A stretch of 36,519 bases of DNA from JBCDJG01 sp038748065 (GTDB lineage: Bacteria; Pseudomonadota; Gammaproteobacteria; Pseudomonadales; Halieaceae): NCBI GenBank assembly GCA_038748065.1, contig JBCDJG010000050.1:1-36519 (forward strand), written 5' to 3'. Numbering within the stretch: the first letter of the stretch is position 1; the number at the start of each line of letters is the position of its first letter. A program made the translations under genes and the position numbers. Positions 1 through 5,862 of the stretch are shown here, piece by piece. Below the pieces are notes generated by a model. That model did no database searches. It saw nothing but the letters and a program-made list of their open reading frames with translations, and was not told where the DNA came from.

Positions 1-43
1 CATCGTCGTATTTGTAGGTGGTTCTTGGTCCTGGTTTTGGCAT
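1..43 (-). CDS. IS3-type transposase OrfA, first 14 codons only
   Basis: The minus strand reads ATG at 43-41, preceded at a good distance by GGAGATCC, and encodes MPKPGPRTTYKYDD before leaving the window. From memory, this beginning is typical of the short helix-turn-helix protein OrfA of some IS3-family transposases, which binds the element's ends and is normally fused to OrfB by programmed frameshifting. Only 14 codons are present, so the family call rests on this N-terminus and the adjacent GTGGACACC-like tip. It could be another IS type with a similar leader. Confidence 0.5.
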   Translation of the reverse strand, partial: MPKPGPRTTYKYDD

Positions 44-87
44 GTTGGATCTCCTGATTGGTTAGATCAGGGTGTCCACTAAACCGT
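1..87 (-). mobile_element. Edge of an IS3-type insertion sequence (partial)
   Basis: The leftmost 87 bases, read on the minus strand, hold a TTTAGTGGACACC-type tip (about 72-85), then a leader with a ribosome site (CAGGAGATCC) and the start of a transposase-like reading frame that runs off the window. The tip and the MPKPGPRTTYKY start resemble OrfA of IS3-family elements. The outer boundary is estimated at 80-90, where attC sequence of the neighbouring cassette stops. No second inverted repeat or target duplication can be seen because the element continues outside the window. Confidence 0.55.
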
Positions 88-124
88 AGGAACTCCGGGG
101 GCGCACAGCCGGTACTTGTTATGT
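86..124 (-). other. attC site, interrupted (half remaining)
   Basis: Read on the minus strand, ACATAACAAGT (R'' box 124-118) begins an attC site just after the stop codon of the first cassette gene, followed by GC-rich arm sequence. The matching GCGTTATGT end expected 60-90 bases further on is missing; insertion-sequence tip sequence appears instead. The site therefore looks cut by the IS. Confidence 0.6.
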
Positions 125-135
125 TTTATACCCAC

Positions 136-600
136 CTAGCTACTAGCTTCGTTTGCGATGACGTCAGTGTATTTGATTGGCTGAGACTCTGATACCAAAC
201 AATTCTCTCCTGACCGGAGACTTCTCATGGTGGATATCAAGTCGATAGAATCCCCCCATCCAGTCCAATCTGCTACGCCACTTATCGATACCCAAGAGTC
301 CCTACAAGAGTTACGAATGTTGTCCGGGGGATGCATCACAGTCATCTTCATGATCGTACTTGGTTCAGCAAAGCCAGCTGATTCTTCTGAATAATGTAAT
401 TCGTAGAACTTGTTTGGTTTTATAAGATAGCCGTAGACAAAAATGTCATCTCCTTCGCTCGTGCCTTTAAGTTGGATTGCATCAACCCGACGTGGAACGT
501 CTGAGGTTTGAAGATCATATACCTTCAAATATGTTATTGCCGAAATTGCGCATGCGAAGATCGAAAAGGAAATTGAAATATACGATAGGTTTTTGTTCAT
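136..600 (-). CDS. Cassette gene: hypothetical protein with one N-terminal membrane segment (154 aa)
   Basis: This is the first gene from the left in the cassette array. I do not recognise a family. The product begins with a lysine/asparagine-containing start followed by a hydrophobic stretch (about residues 5-25), consistent with a membrane anchor or uncleaved signal. The remaining 130 residues are polar and presumably periplasmic. They contain a phrase suggesting an OB- or beta-barrel-like fold (GDDIFVYGYLIKP) and two cysteines (C99, C133 approximately) that could form a disulphide. Base composition is clearly lower in GC than the chromosomal genes to the right, as is usual for cassettes. 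Its own attC, on the left, is interrupted by the IS. A GTTAGGT core-like sequence lies in its leader (609-615 region). Confidence 0.7.
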   Translation of the reverse strand: MNKNLSYISISFSIFACAISAITYLKVYDLQTSDVPRRVDAIQLKGTSEGDDIFVYGYLIKPNKFYELHYSEESAGFAEPSTIMKMTVMHPPDNIRNSCRDSWVSISGVADWTGWGDSIDLISTMRSLRSGENCLVSESQPIKYTDVIANEASS

Positions 601-628
601 CTTGCGAACCTAACGACCGCTACTGAAA

Positions 629-718
629 ACATAACGCCTGTGGCAGCGGGCGCACAAGCCGCGCAGCGGTTTGGGCGTCCGGCGACCGAAGGGAGCGCAC
701 TGCCCACACTTGTTATGT
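629..718 (-). other. attC recombination site 1
   Basis: The outer boxes are ACATAAC (629-635) and GTTATGT (712-718), exact reverse complements. Read on the minus strand it starts ACATAACAAGTG and ends AGGCGTTATGT, the usual attC form. The inner arms are GC-rich and imperfectly palindromic, as needed for single-strand folding and integrase recognition. About 90 bp. Confidence 0.85.
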
Positions 719-728
719 GCTGGAACGC

Positions 729-1007
729 TCACGGGACCTCATTGAAAGGCAGCTCGATTCCATGATCGGCAAGGACGACCTTGTAATGGGTTAATTTCTC
801 CCACAGGGCATTGCGCAGTTCATTAGCTTCGTCGAATGCTTCCGTGGTTTCGTTTTCCTTGAGCAAGCGACAAACATCATCAAGTGCGCTGCACAAGGAG
901 TAAAGCGTATCTCCCTGAATGAGCACTCCGGGATAGTGCCTTCCGGGATGCTTCATCACAGCATGATTAGTAGCATCAGAGTAGATTTCCACTTTTTCTT
1001 CTTTCAC
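729..1007 (-). CDS. Cassette gene: small conserved protein, DUF6959-like (92 aa)
   Basis: The 92-residue cytoplasmic protein has the phrases EIYSDATNHAVMKHPGR and PGVLIQGDTLYSLC, which I associate with the small family DUF6959; the assignment is from memory and moderately secure. It has no signal peptide or membrane segment and is acidic with a helical C-terminal half. No biochemical role is known to me. It sits alone between attC 1 and attC 2 and has essentially no room for its own promoter, so it depends on transcription from elsewhere in the array. Proteins of this kind recur in integron cassettes and in scattered accessory genes. Confidence 0.7.
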   Translation of the reverse strand: MKEEKVEIYSDATNHAVMKHPGRHYPGVLIQGDTLYSLCSALDDVCRLLKENETTEAFDEANELRNALWEKLTHYKVVLADHGIELPFNEVP

Positions 1008-1023
1008 GCGCTTACCTCAGGGC

Positions 1024-1098
1024 ACATAACGCTTCAAGCTGGGGCCGCTGTAAAGCGGTCCCGGCGCGAAGCGCCCTTGCAGCCTTGACTTGTTATAG
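1024..1098 (-). other. attC recombination site 2
   Basis: The boxes are ACATAAC (1024-1030) and GTTATAG (1092-1098). On the minus strand the site runs CTATAACAAGT to GAAGCGTTATGT. The interior has nested inverted repeats (GGGCGCTTCGCGCC; CCGCTTTACAGCGG), giving the folded bottom-strand structure expected of an attC. About 75 bp, and different in sequence from sites 1 and 3. Confidence 0.85.
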
Positions 1099-1099
1099 G

Positions 1100-1438
1100 T
1101 CACCGGTACTCACCAATCACTTCGATTTTGCCCACAATATTTTCATTCAGTTCGTCGAGGTCTTCCGCTGGAATCCACCACTCAGTATGGCCCTCGCCCC
1201 CTACCTTTTTAATAGGATAGCGGTCCATAAATGAGCGCCTAACTTCGAACTTAGTGACATAACCAGCACCAAAATCAGTAATGTTCCATCGCGTCACTTC
1301 AATTGCGTATTGCTCGTTCGTGACTGGATAAAATATCGGTTGCTCGGGCAATCGAGGCGGCCAAGCAGAGAAGTCAGACTGGCGGACCAATTCAAGCTCT
1401 TTCTCTCCGACTGGCCTGAAGCAAGTTACTGTGGACAT
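1100..1438 (-). CDS. Cassette gene: small conserved protein of the 'ADP-ribosylation/crystallin J1' type (112 aa)
   Basis: The protein begins MSTVTCFRPVGEKELELV and contains LPEQPIFYPVTNEQYA, GYVTKFEVRR and WWIPAEDLDELNENIVGKI. This combination matches a widespread family of about 110 residues that databases often label ADP-ribosylation/crystallin J1. As far as I know that label is historical and no ADP-ribosyl activity has been shown for such short members. No signal peptide or membrane segment is present. The stop codon lies directly beside the attC 2 outer box, a typical cassette arrangement. The function is unknown, but the coding status is secure. Confidence 0.75.
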   Translation of the reverse strand: MSTVTCFRPVGEKELELVRQSDFSAWPPRLPEQPIFYPVTNEQYAIEVTRWNITDFGAGYVTKFEVRRSFMDRYPIKKVGGEGHTEWWIPAEDLDELNENIVGKIEVIGEYR

Positions 1439-1447
1439 GCTCAGGAC

Positions 1448-1525
1448 CTATAACGCCGCCAGCAGCGGGCGCGCGGTACGCGCGTCCGGCGACCGAAGGG
1501 AGCGTACTGCCTGGCCTTGTTAAAT
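1448..1525 (-). other. attC recombination site 3
   Basis: The boxes are CTATAAC (1448-1454) and GTTAAAT (1519-1525). The interior contains GGGCGCGCGGTACGCGCGTCC, a near-perfect hairpin, and shares a stretch of more than 20 identical bases with attC 1. The R'' box overlaps the stop codon (1520-1522) of the neighbouring cassette gene. About 78 bp. Confidence 0.85.
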
Positions 1526-1840
1526 GTAGACTTCGTGCCCAAACTGGAACCCCGCTTGTGTAATGAAGTTGGCGCACTGCGAAATGAACTTCCTCGCTGA
1601 AGGCGTAGGTTCATACTTGCAAACCACATTGATTTTGAAGGCCTTACCTTTGGAATCCGGGTAGGCTTCATATACTTCCCCGGACTCAAGAAAAGCCAGA
1701 TAGGCATTCAGTTTTTCTTGAAGTAGGTATAGGTGCTCATCATTCCATTCCAAGTGATCAGAGATTGTGAGAACCACAATGTCGTCCTGATCTATGCCGA
1801 TTGCATTTACGGATTTGAGTTCTTCGATACTCATAGACAT
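1520..1840 (-). CDS. Cassette gene: DUF6572-like protein (106 aa)
   Basis: The sequence has NAIGIDQDDIVVLTISDHLEW followed by LLQEKLNAYLAFLESGEVYEAYP, a pattern I recall from DUF6572, a small cytoplasmic family of unknown function. The first start codon (1840-1838) overlaps the cassette core site GTTAAAT; a second in-frame ATG lies two codons further (1834-1832). The gene lacks a recognisable ribosome site, which is common for cassettes. It would be the cassette nearest to the attI side, if an attI ever existed here. No signal peptide or membrane segment. Confidence 0.7.
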   Translation of the reverse strand: MSMSIEELKSVNAIGIDQDDIVVLTISDHLEWNDEHLYLLQEKLNAYLAFLESGEVYEAYPDSKGKAFKINVVCKYEPTPSARKFISQCANFITQAGFQFGHEVYI

Positions 1841-1845
1841 TTAAC
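1839..1845 (-). other. Right boundary core site of the cassette array
   Basis: The minus strand reads GTTAAAT immediately at the start of the last cassette gene and matches GTTRRRY exactly. Further right there is no complementary attC arm at the usual distance, so this is either the last half-site of an attI remnant or the trimmed edge of a CALIN. A short palindrome CGGTCAGATAACCG (1863-1876) is nearby, but I cannot show that it is attI. Confidence 0.55.
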
Positions 1846-2179
1846 AGCTTAGTATGAGGAAACGGTCAGATAACCGTGCTGGTGTCTTGTAGAAATCCAT
1901 ACATCTTCTTCCTTCAAACTTCCTCACTAAATCAATAGCTTAGAAGGCTCGTCGGTTTGGCAGTCGGAGTTATGCGGAACGGGCCAGGTATTTTCAATCA
2001 AAATCGACCATTTACACTCCAGTGATTTCGAAAAAAACCTTTTTAAATCAATGTTTTAGCCTGCCTCGCCGCAGCGTAGGCCAAAAGTTCTCTTTAAAAA
2101 CCGCTCAAGCGCGGGCAAAACGTGGTTTTCGGCGGTGGTAAGCCCAATGTGAATACTCGGTGAGTGTGCGTGCGGGCTA
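1846..2179. other. Intergenic stretch between cassette array and DUF2164 gene
   Basis: I see no convincing gene here. The left two-thirds is AT-rich (for example GAAAAAAACCTTTTT near 2030-2045). The right third (2056-2170) on the minus strand could encode a fragment ending LPALERFLKRTFGLRCGEAG, which might be the tail of a decayed gene, but it has no start, ribosome site or recognisable family. No integrase or attI can be supported. Confidence 0.5.
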
Positions 2180-2434
2180 CTACTTCTTAAACTCCGTCGG
2201 TCGCTCCAACTCGTAAACTGCGTCAGAAAGTTCTTCAACCTTGGCAGCGAACAGGGTCTGCGCGTCGTAAAGGCCGCGGTTATAGAAATAGGCGCCCACT
2301 TCCTCCGCAAAGAAGTCGATCAGGAACTCGGCGTCGAAGCTGCCGATCTGCTGTTCCAGTTCTTCTTCAAAGTACATTTTCACCTTGCCTACGATCAGGG
2401 CTTTTTCTTCGGCCGTAAATTCCAGTTTTTCCAT
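2180..2434 (-). CDS. DUF2164 family protein (84 aa)
   Basis: The small acidic protein has the pattern EKLEFTAEEKALIVGKVKMYF and IDFFAEEVGAYFYNRGLYDAQ, characteristic of DUF2164, a family of roughly 80 residues found across proteobacteria with no known function. Start ATG 2434-2432 is preceded by GGAGT at a good spacing. No membrane segment. It lies between the cassette array and dnaE2 and is transcribed away from dnaE2, so the 237-bp gap to its right probably holds both promoters. Its composition is closer to the chromosome than to the cassettes, suggesting that the array boundary lies to its left. Confidence 0.85.
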   Translation of the reverse strand: MEKLEFTAEEKALIVGKVKMYFEEELEQQIGSFDAEFLIDFFAEEVGAYFYNRGLYDAQTLFAAKVEELSDAVYELERPTEFKK

Positions 2435-2520
2435 ACACTTACTCCATCACCAGGCACGCTACCGCCCTACCCTGCACGGGCAAGCCTTGATCTGACGTTA
2501 GCTGGCGCTTCTGGCTTTGT

Positions 2521-2532
2521 CTATCGCGATAG
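2521..2532. repeat. 12-bp perfect palindrome CTATCGCGATAG
   Basis: This perfect dyad lies in the divergent promoter region between the DUF2164 gene and dnaE2. It could be an operator, but no regulator can be named and a chance palindrome is possible. Confidence 0.3.
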
Positions 2533-2597
2533 GCGTTCAGCCCAGCGCAGATAGTAGGCAACCTGTCGCTTTTTCGTTCACGTCTTAACGGGCCAAC

Positions 2598-2639
2598 TTG
2601 CAAGCCGCCGATTTTCTATTACTGTATTTATATACAGTA
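2598..2639 (+). promoter_or_regulatory. SOS promoter with LexA box for dnaE2
   Basis: TACTGTATTTATATACAGTA (2620-2639) is an almost ideal gamma/beta-proteobacterial LexA operator (CTGT-N8-ACAG). A TTGCAA at 2598-2603 is placed to act as a -35, with the -10 (TACTGT, 2620-2625) inside the operator, so LexA would block RNA polymerase directly. The predicted transcript start near 2632 leaves about 40 nt before the ATG at 2672, supporting that start over the upstream TTG at 2642. Confidence 0.9.
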
Positions 2640-2671
2640 TTTTGATATTTCCGCCCCTGGGCGGTTTCGCT

Positions 2672-5600
2672 ATGCCCCATGCCGAACTCCATTGCCTGAG
2701 CTGTTACAGCTTTTTGCGCGGCGCCTCTCACCCCCAGGAACTGGTGGAGCGCGCAGCTGAGCTGGGCTACAGCGCCCTGGCCATCACCGACGAATGCTCA
2801 CTCGCCGGCGTAGTCAAGGCGCATGTCGCGGCAAAAGAGGTGGGCCTCAAGCTCATCATCGGCAGCGAGTTCAACCTTGAGGAGGGCGTGCGGCTGGTGG
2901 CACTGGCGCCCTGCCGCACGGCCTACAGCGAGCTTTCCGGCCTGATCAGCCGCGCCCGACGGCGCAGCCCCAAGGGGGAATACCAGGCCCGGCTGCGGGA
3001 CGTCATCTTCCACCTGAAGCGCTGCCTGCTGCTGTGGTTACCCGACGATAACGGCCCGGCCAACCGGGCCTGGGGTCAGCAGCTCAGCCGCCTGTGTCAG
3101 GGCCGGGTATGGCTCGGGGTAACCCATGTGCTGGGTAACAACGAGCCGGGGCGCTACCAGCAGCTGTTTGAGCTGGCGCGGGAGCTGAAGATTCCCATGG
3201 TGGCCTGCGGCGACGTGCAGATGCACATGGCCGAGCGCAAGCGCCTGCACGATGTCTTTACCGCCCTCAGGCACAACACCAGCATCGATCGCCTCGGCCG
3301 CCTGCGCCTGGCCAACAGTCAGCAGCACCTGCGCCCGCCGCGCACCCTGGCGGCCCTCTATCCGCCGGCCCTGCTGGAGGAGGCAGCGCATATTGCCGGC
3401 CTCTGTCATTTCAGCCTCGATGAGCTGCGCTACGAATACCCGGAGGAAGTCGTGCCCGAGGGTCACAACGCTACCAGCTACCTGCGCGAACTGGTGGACC
3501 ATGGCTCGGCCGTGCGCTGGCCAAAGGGCGTACCGCCCGCTATCCAGCAGCGCATAGAAACCGAGCTCGCGCTTATCGAGGAGCTGCACTATGAGTACTA
3601 CTTCCTCACGGTGTATGACGTGGTGCGCTTCGCCCGCGAGCGCCGCATCCTGTGCCAGGGGCGCGGCTCCGCCGCCAACTCGGTGGTGTGCTACTGCCTG
3701 TTCATTACCGAGGTCTCACCGGAGCAGATTTCCCTGTTGTTCGAACGCTTTATCTCACGCGAGCGGGACGAGCCACCGGACATCGATGTGGATTTCGAGC
3801 ACGAGCGCCGTGAGGAGGTCATCCAGTACATCTACGATAAATACAGCCGACGCCGCGCCGCCCTCGCCGCCACCCTGATCACCTACCGCTCACGCTCAGC
3901 GGTGCGCGATGTCGGCAAGGCCCTGGGGCTGGACCCGGTGTTCGTCGACGACCTGGCCAAGTCCCTGTCCTGGTGGGATCGCAGCAGCGACCTGGCCAAG
4001 CGTTTCGAAGAGCAAGGCGTCGCCGGCCACAGCCAGCAGGCCGAGCTCTTCTACGGGCTGGTGCAGGAAATCCTCGGCTTCCCGCGGCACCTGTCGCAGC
4101 ACGTGGGCGGCTTCGTGATTACCCGCAGCCCCATCTCCACCCTGGTGCCGGTGGAAAACGCCAGCATGGAAGATCGCACGGTTATCCAGTGGGACAAGGA
4201 AGACATCGAATCCCTGGGCCTGCTGAAGGTCGACATCCTTGCCCTAGGCATGCTCTCGGCTATTCGCAAAACCCTGGAGATGGTGAACCGCGATCACCCC
4301 TGGCTAAAATCCATCGCCGACGTACCCAAGGAAGACAAGGCCACCTACCAGATGCTGCAGCGGGCCGACACCGTCGGCGTGTTCCAGATCGAATCGCGGG
4401 CCCAGATGTCCATGCTGCCGCGCCTGAAGCCGGAAACCTACTACGACCTGGTGATCGAGATCGCCATCGTGCGCCCCGGCCCCATCCAGGGCGACATGGT
4501 GCACCCCTACCTGCGTCGCAAGCAGGGCCTGGAGGAAATCACCTATCCCTCCGATGAGATCAAGGCTGTGCTGGAGCGCACCCTGGGCGTGCCCATCTTC
4601 CAGGAGCAGGTTATCCGCCTGGCTATGGTGGCGGCGGGCTTTTCCGGCGGCGAGGCCGATGCCCTGCGCCGCGCCATCGCCAACTGGGGTCGCAACAGCC
4701 GGCTGCTCAGCTTCGAGCAGAAGCTCACCCGGGGCATGATCGAACGCGGCTATGACGAGGGTTTTGCCAAACGCCTGTTCCAGCAGATTCGCGGCTTTGC
4801 CGGCTACGGTTTCCCGGAATCCCATTCCGCCAGCTTTGCCCTGCTGGCCTATGTCTCGGCCTGGCTCAAGCGGCACCACCCGGCGGCTTTTTTGGCCGGC
4901 CTGCTCAACAGCCAACCCATGGGCTTTTACACCCCCTCGCAGCTGGTGCAGGATGCCCGGCGCCACGGCGTCACGGTGCTCCCGGTCGACGTCAATCACA
5001 GCGACTGGGATCACCGCCTGCTACAGGTTGCCTCAAGGCGACGCAGTGAGCCGCCGCTGCGCCTTGGCCTCAGGCTGGTTAAGGGCCTCAGCCGCGAGGG
5101 CGCCCAGCGTATCGAGGAGGCGCGCCAGCGGCACGGGCCCTTCCGACAAATCAGCAACCTGCGGCGGCTGGCCAACCTCGACAAGCGCGACATGGAGGCC
5201 CTGGCCGATGCCGACGCCCTGGCCTCCCTGAGCGGCCACCGCCACCAGTCCCAGTGGCAGATCATGGCCCTGGAACAGTCCAGGCCGCTATTACAGGAGG
5301 AGCAGGCCCAGCCCGCCAGCTACTTTGACGACGATATCCACCTGCCCGCCCCGGCCGTTGCCGAGGAGGTGCTGTCGGATTACCGCGCCACCGGCCTCAG
5401 CCTGCGCGCCCACCCGCTGGCGCTGCTGCGCGATCGCGAGCCTTTCAATCGCTGCAAGCGCTATAGCGACCTTGCCCATATGGGCAACAACCGCTTTGTC
5501 TGCATCGCGGGCCTGGTTACCTGCCGCCAGCGTCCGGGCAGCGCCGCGGGTGTGCTCTTCCTCACCCTGGAAGACGAAACCGGCAGTAGCAACATCGTGG

Positions 5601-5773
5601 TATGGCAGCGCACCCAGGAGCGCTTCCGCCAGGCCCTGATGAGCGGCAAGCTGCTGGTGATCCGAGGCAACGTGGAAATGAAAGACGGCGTGATCCACGT
5701 TATCGCTGGCGCCATAGACGACCACACCGAAGAGCTGGCAACGCTGCCCAGGCAGTCACGCGACTTTCACTAG
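2672..5773 (+). CDS. dnaE2: Error-prone DNA polymerase DnaE2 / ImuC
   Basis: This is a C-family DNA polymerase used in SOS mutagenesis and lesion bypass. The protein of 1033 residues begins PHAELHCLSCYSFLRGASHP, the start of the PHP domain (about 1-210). The polymerase core carries the catalytic acidic stretch PPDIDVDFEHERR (about 368-380) and KVDILALGML. Then come tandem HhH and an OB-fold (CIAGLVTCRQRPGS, near 945-1000), and it ends SRDFH, a hallmark C-terminus of this subfamily. Length is normal and no frame disruption is visible. The ATG at 2672 is chosen because it lies well after the LexA-controlled promoter; a TTG at 2642 is the alternative. The usual partners imuA and imuB are not adjacent: upstream are DUF2164 and integron cassettes, downstream an oxidoreductase. 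They may be encoded elsewhere. Confidence 0.95.
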   Translation: MPHAELHCLSCYSFLRGASHPQELVERAAELGYSALAITDECSLAGVVKAHVAAKEVGLKLIIGSEFNLEEGVRLVALAPCRTAYSELSGLISRARRRSPKGEYQARLRDVIFHLKRCLLLWLPDDNGPANRAWGQQLSRLCQGRVWLGVTHVLGNNEPGRYQQLFELARELKIPMVACGDVQMHMAERKRLHDVFTALRHNTSIDRLGRLRLANSQQHLRPPRTLAALYPPALLEEAAHIAGLCHFSLDELRYEYPEEVVPEGHNATSYLRELVDHGSAVRWPKGVPPAIQQRIETELALIEELHYEYYFLTVYDVVRFARERRILCQGRGSAANSVVCYCLFITEVSPEQISLLFERFISRERDEPPDIDVDFEHERREEVIQYIYDKYSRRRAALAATLITYRSRSAVRDVGKALGLDPVFVDDLAKSLSWWDRSSDLAKRFEEQGVAGHSQQAELFYGLVQEILGFPRHLSQHVGGFVITRSPISTLVPVENASMEDRTVIQWDKEDIESLGLLKVDILALGMLSAIRKTLEMVNRDHPWLKSIADVPKEDKATYQMLQRADTVGVFQIESRAQMSMLPRLKPETYYDLVIEIAIVRPGPIQGDMVHPYLRRKQGLEEITYPSDEIKAVLERTLGVPIFQEQVIRLAMVAAGFSGGEADALRRAIANWGRNSRLLSFEQKLTRGMIERGYDEGFAKRLFQQIRGFAGYGFPESHSASFALLAYVSAWLKRHHPAAFLAGLLNSQPMGFYTPSQLVQDARRHGVTVLPVDVNHSDWDHRLLQVASRRRSEPPLRLGLRLVKGLSREGAQRIEEARQRHGPFRQISNLRRLANLDKRDMEALADADALASLSGHRHQSQWQIMALEQSRPLLQEEQAQPASYFDDDIHLPAPAVAEEVLSDYRATGLSLRAHPLALLRDREPFNRCKRYSDLAHMGNNRFVCIAGLVTCRQRPGSAAGVLFLTLEDETGSSNIVVWQRTQERFRQALMSGKLLVIRGNVEMKDGVIHVIAGAIDDHTEELATLPRQSRDFH

Positions 5774-5791
5774 GCCGGTACAGCTAGTTGA

Positions 5792-5809
5792 GCCCGCGCG
5801 CTGGCGGGC
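5792..5809 (+). terminator. Possible terminator hairpin after dnaE2
   Basis: GCCCGC-GCGCTG-GCGGGC forms a 6-bp GC stem shortly after the dnaE2 stop. No T-run follows, so termination would need Rho or be weak. Confidence 0.3.
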
Positions 5810-5862
5810 CGGGCCCATTGTCGTAAGCTGCTATCAAGCCCGAGAAGAACAAGGAGGCACGG

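Larger units (their letters stand above)
88..1845 (-). mobile_element. Integron gene-cassette array (four cassettes, no integrase in view)
   Basis: Four small genes, all on the minus strand, alternate with GC-rich imperfect palindromes bounded by RYYYAAC/GTTRRRY-like boxes that complement each other (ACATAAC with GTTATGT or GTTATAG; CTATAAC with GTTAAAT). This gene-attC-gene pattern, with very short leaders and no promoters, is diagnostic of integron cassettes. In this orientation the integrase and attI should lie to the right of 1845, but that side carries DUF2164 and dnaE2 genes. The array thus fits a CALIN (attC cluster lacking an integrase), or the distal part of a split array. Confidence 0.85.

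Noticed and set aside
1846..2060. attI site or integrase remnant to the right of the cassette array
   Set aside because: Only a single core-like GTTAAAT and a short palindrome are seen. No tyrosine recombinase motifs appear in any frame up to dnaE2.
2056..2310. 84-codon minus-strand frame partly overlapping the DUF2164 gene
   Set aside because: Most of it is a shadow of the DUF2164 gene. The unshadowed tail could be a gene remnant but nothing supports it beyond appearance.
4304..5014. 236-codon minus-strand frame
   Set aside because: Antisense to the dnaE2 polymerase core; His/Gly/Ala-rich composition typical of a shadow frame in high-GC DNA.
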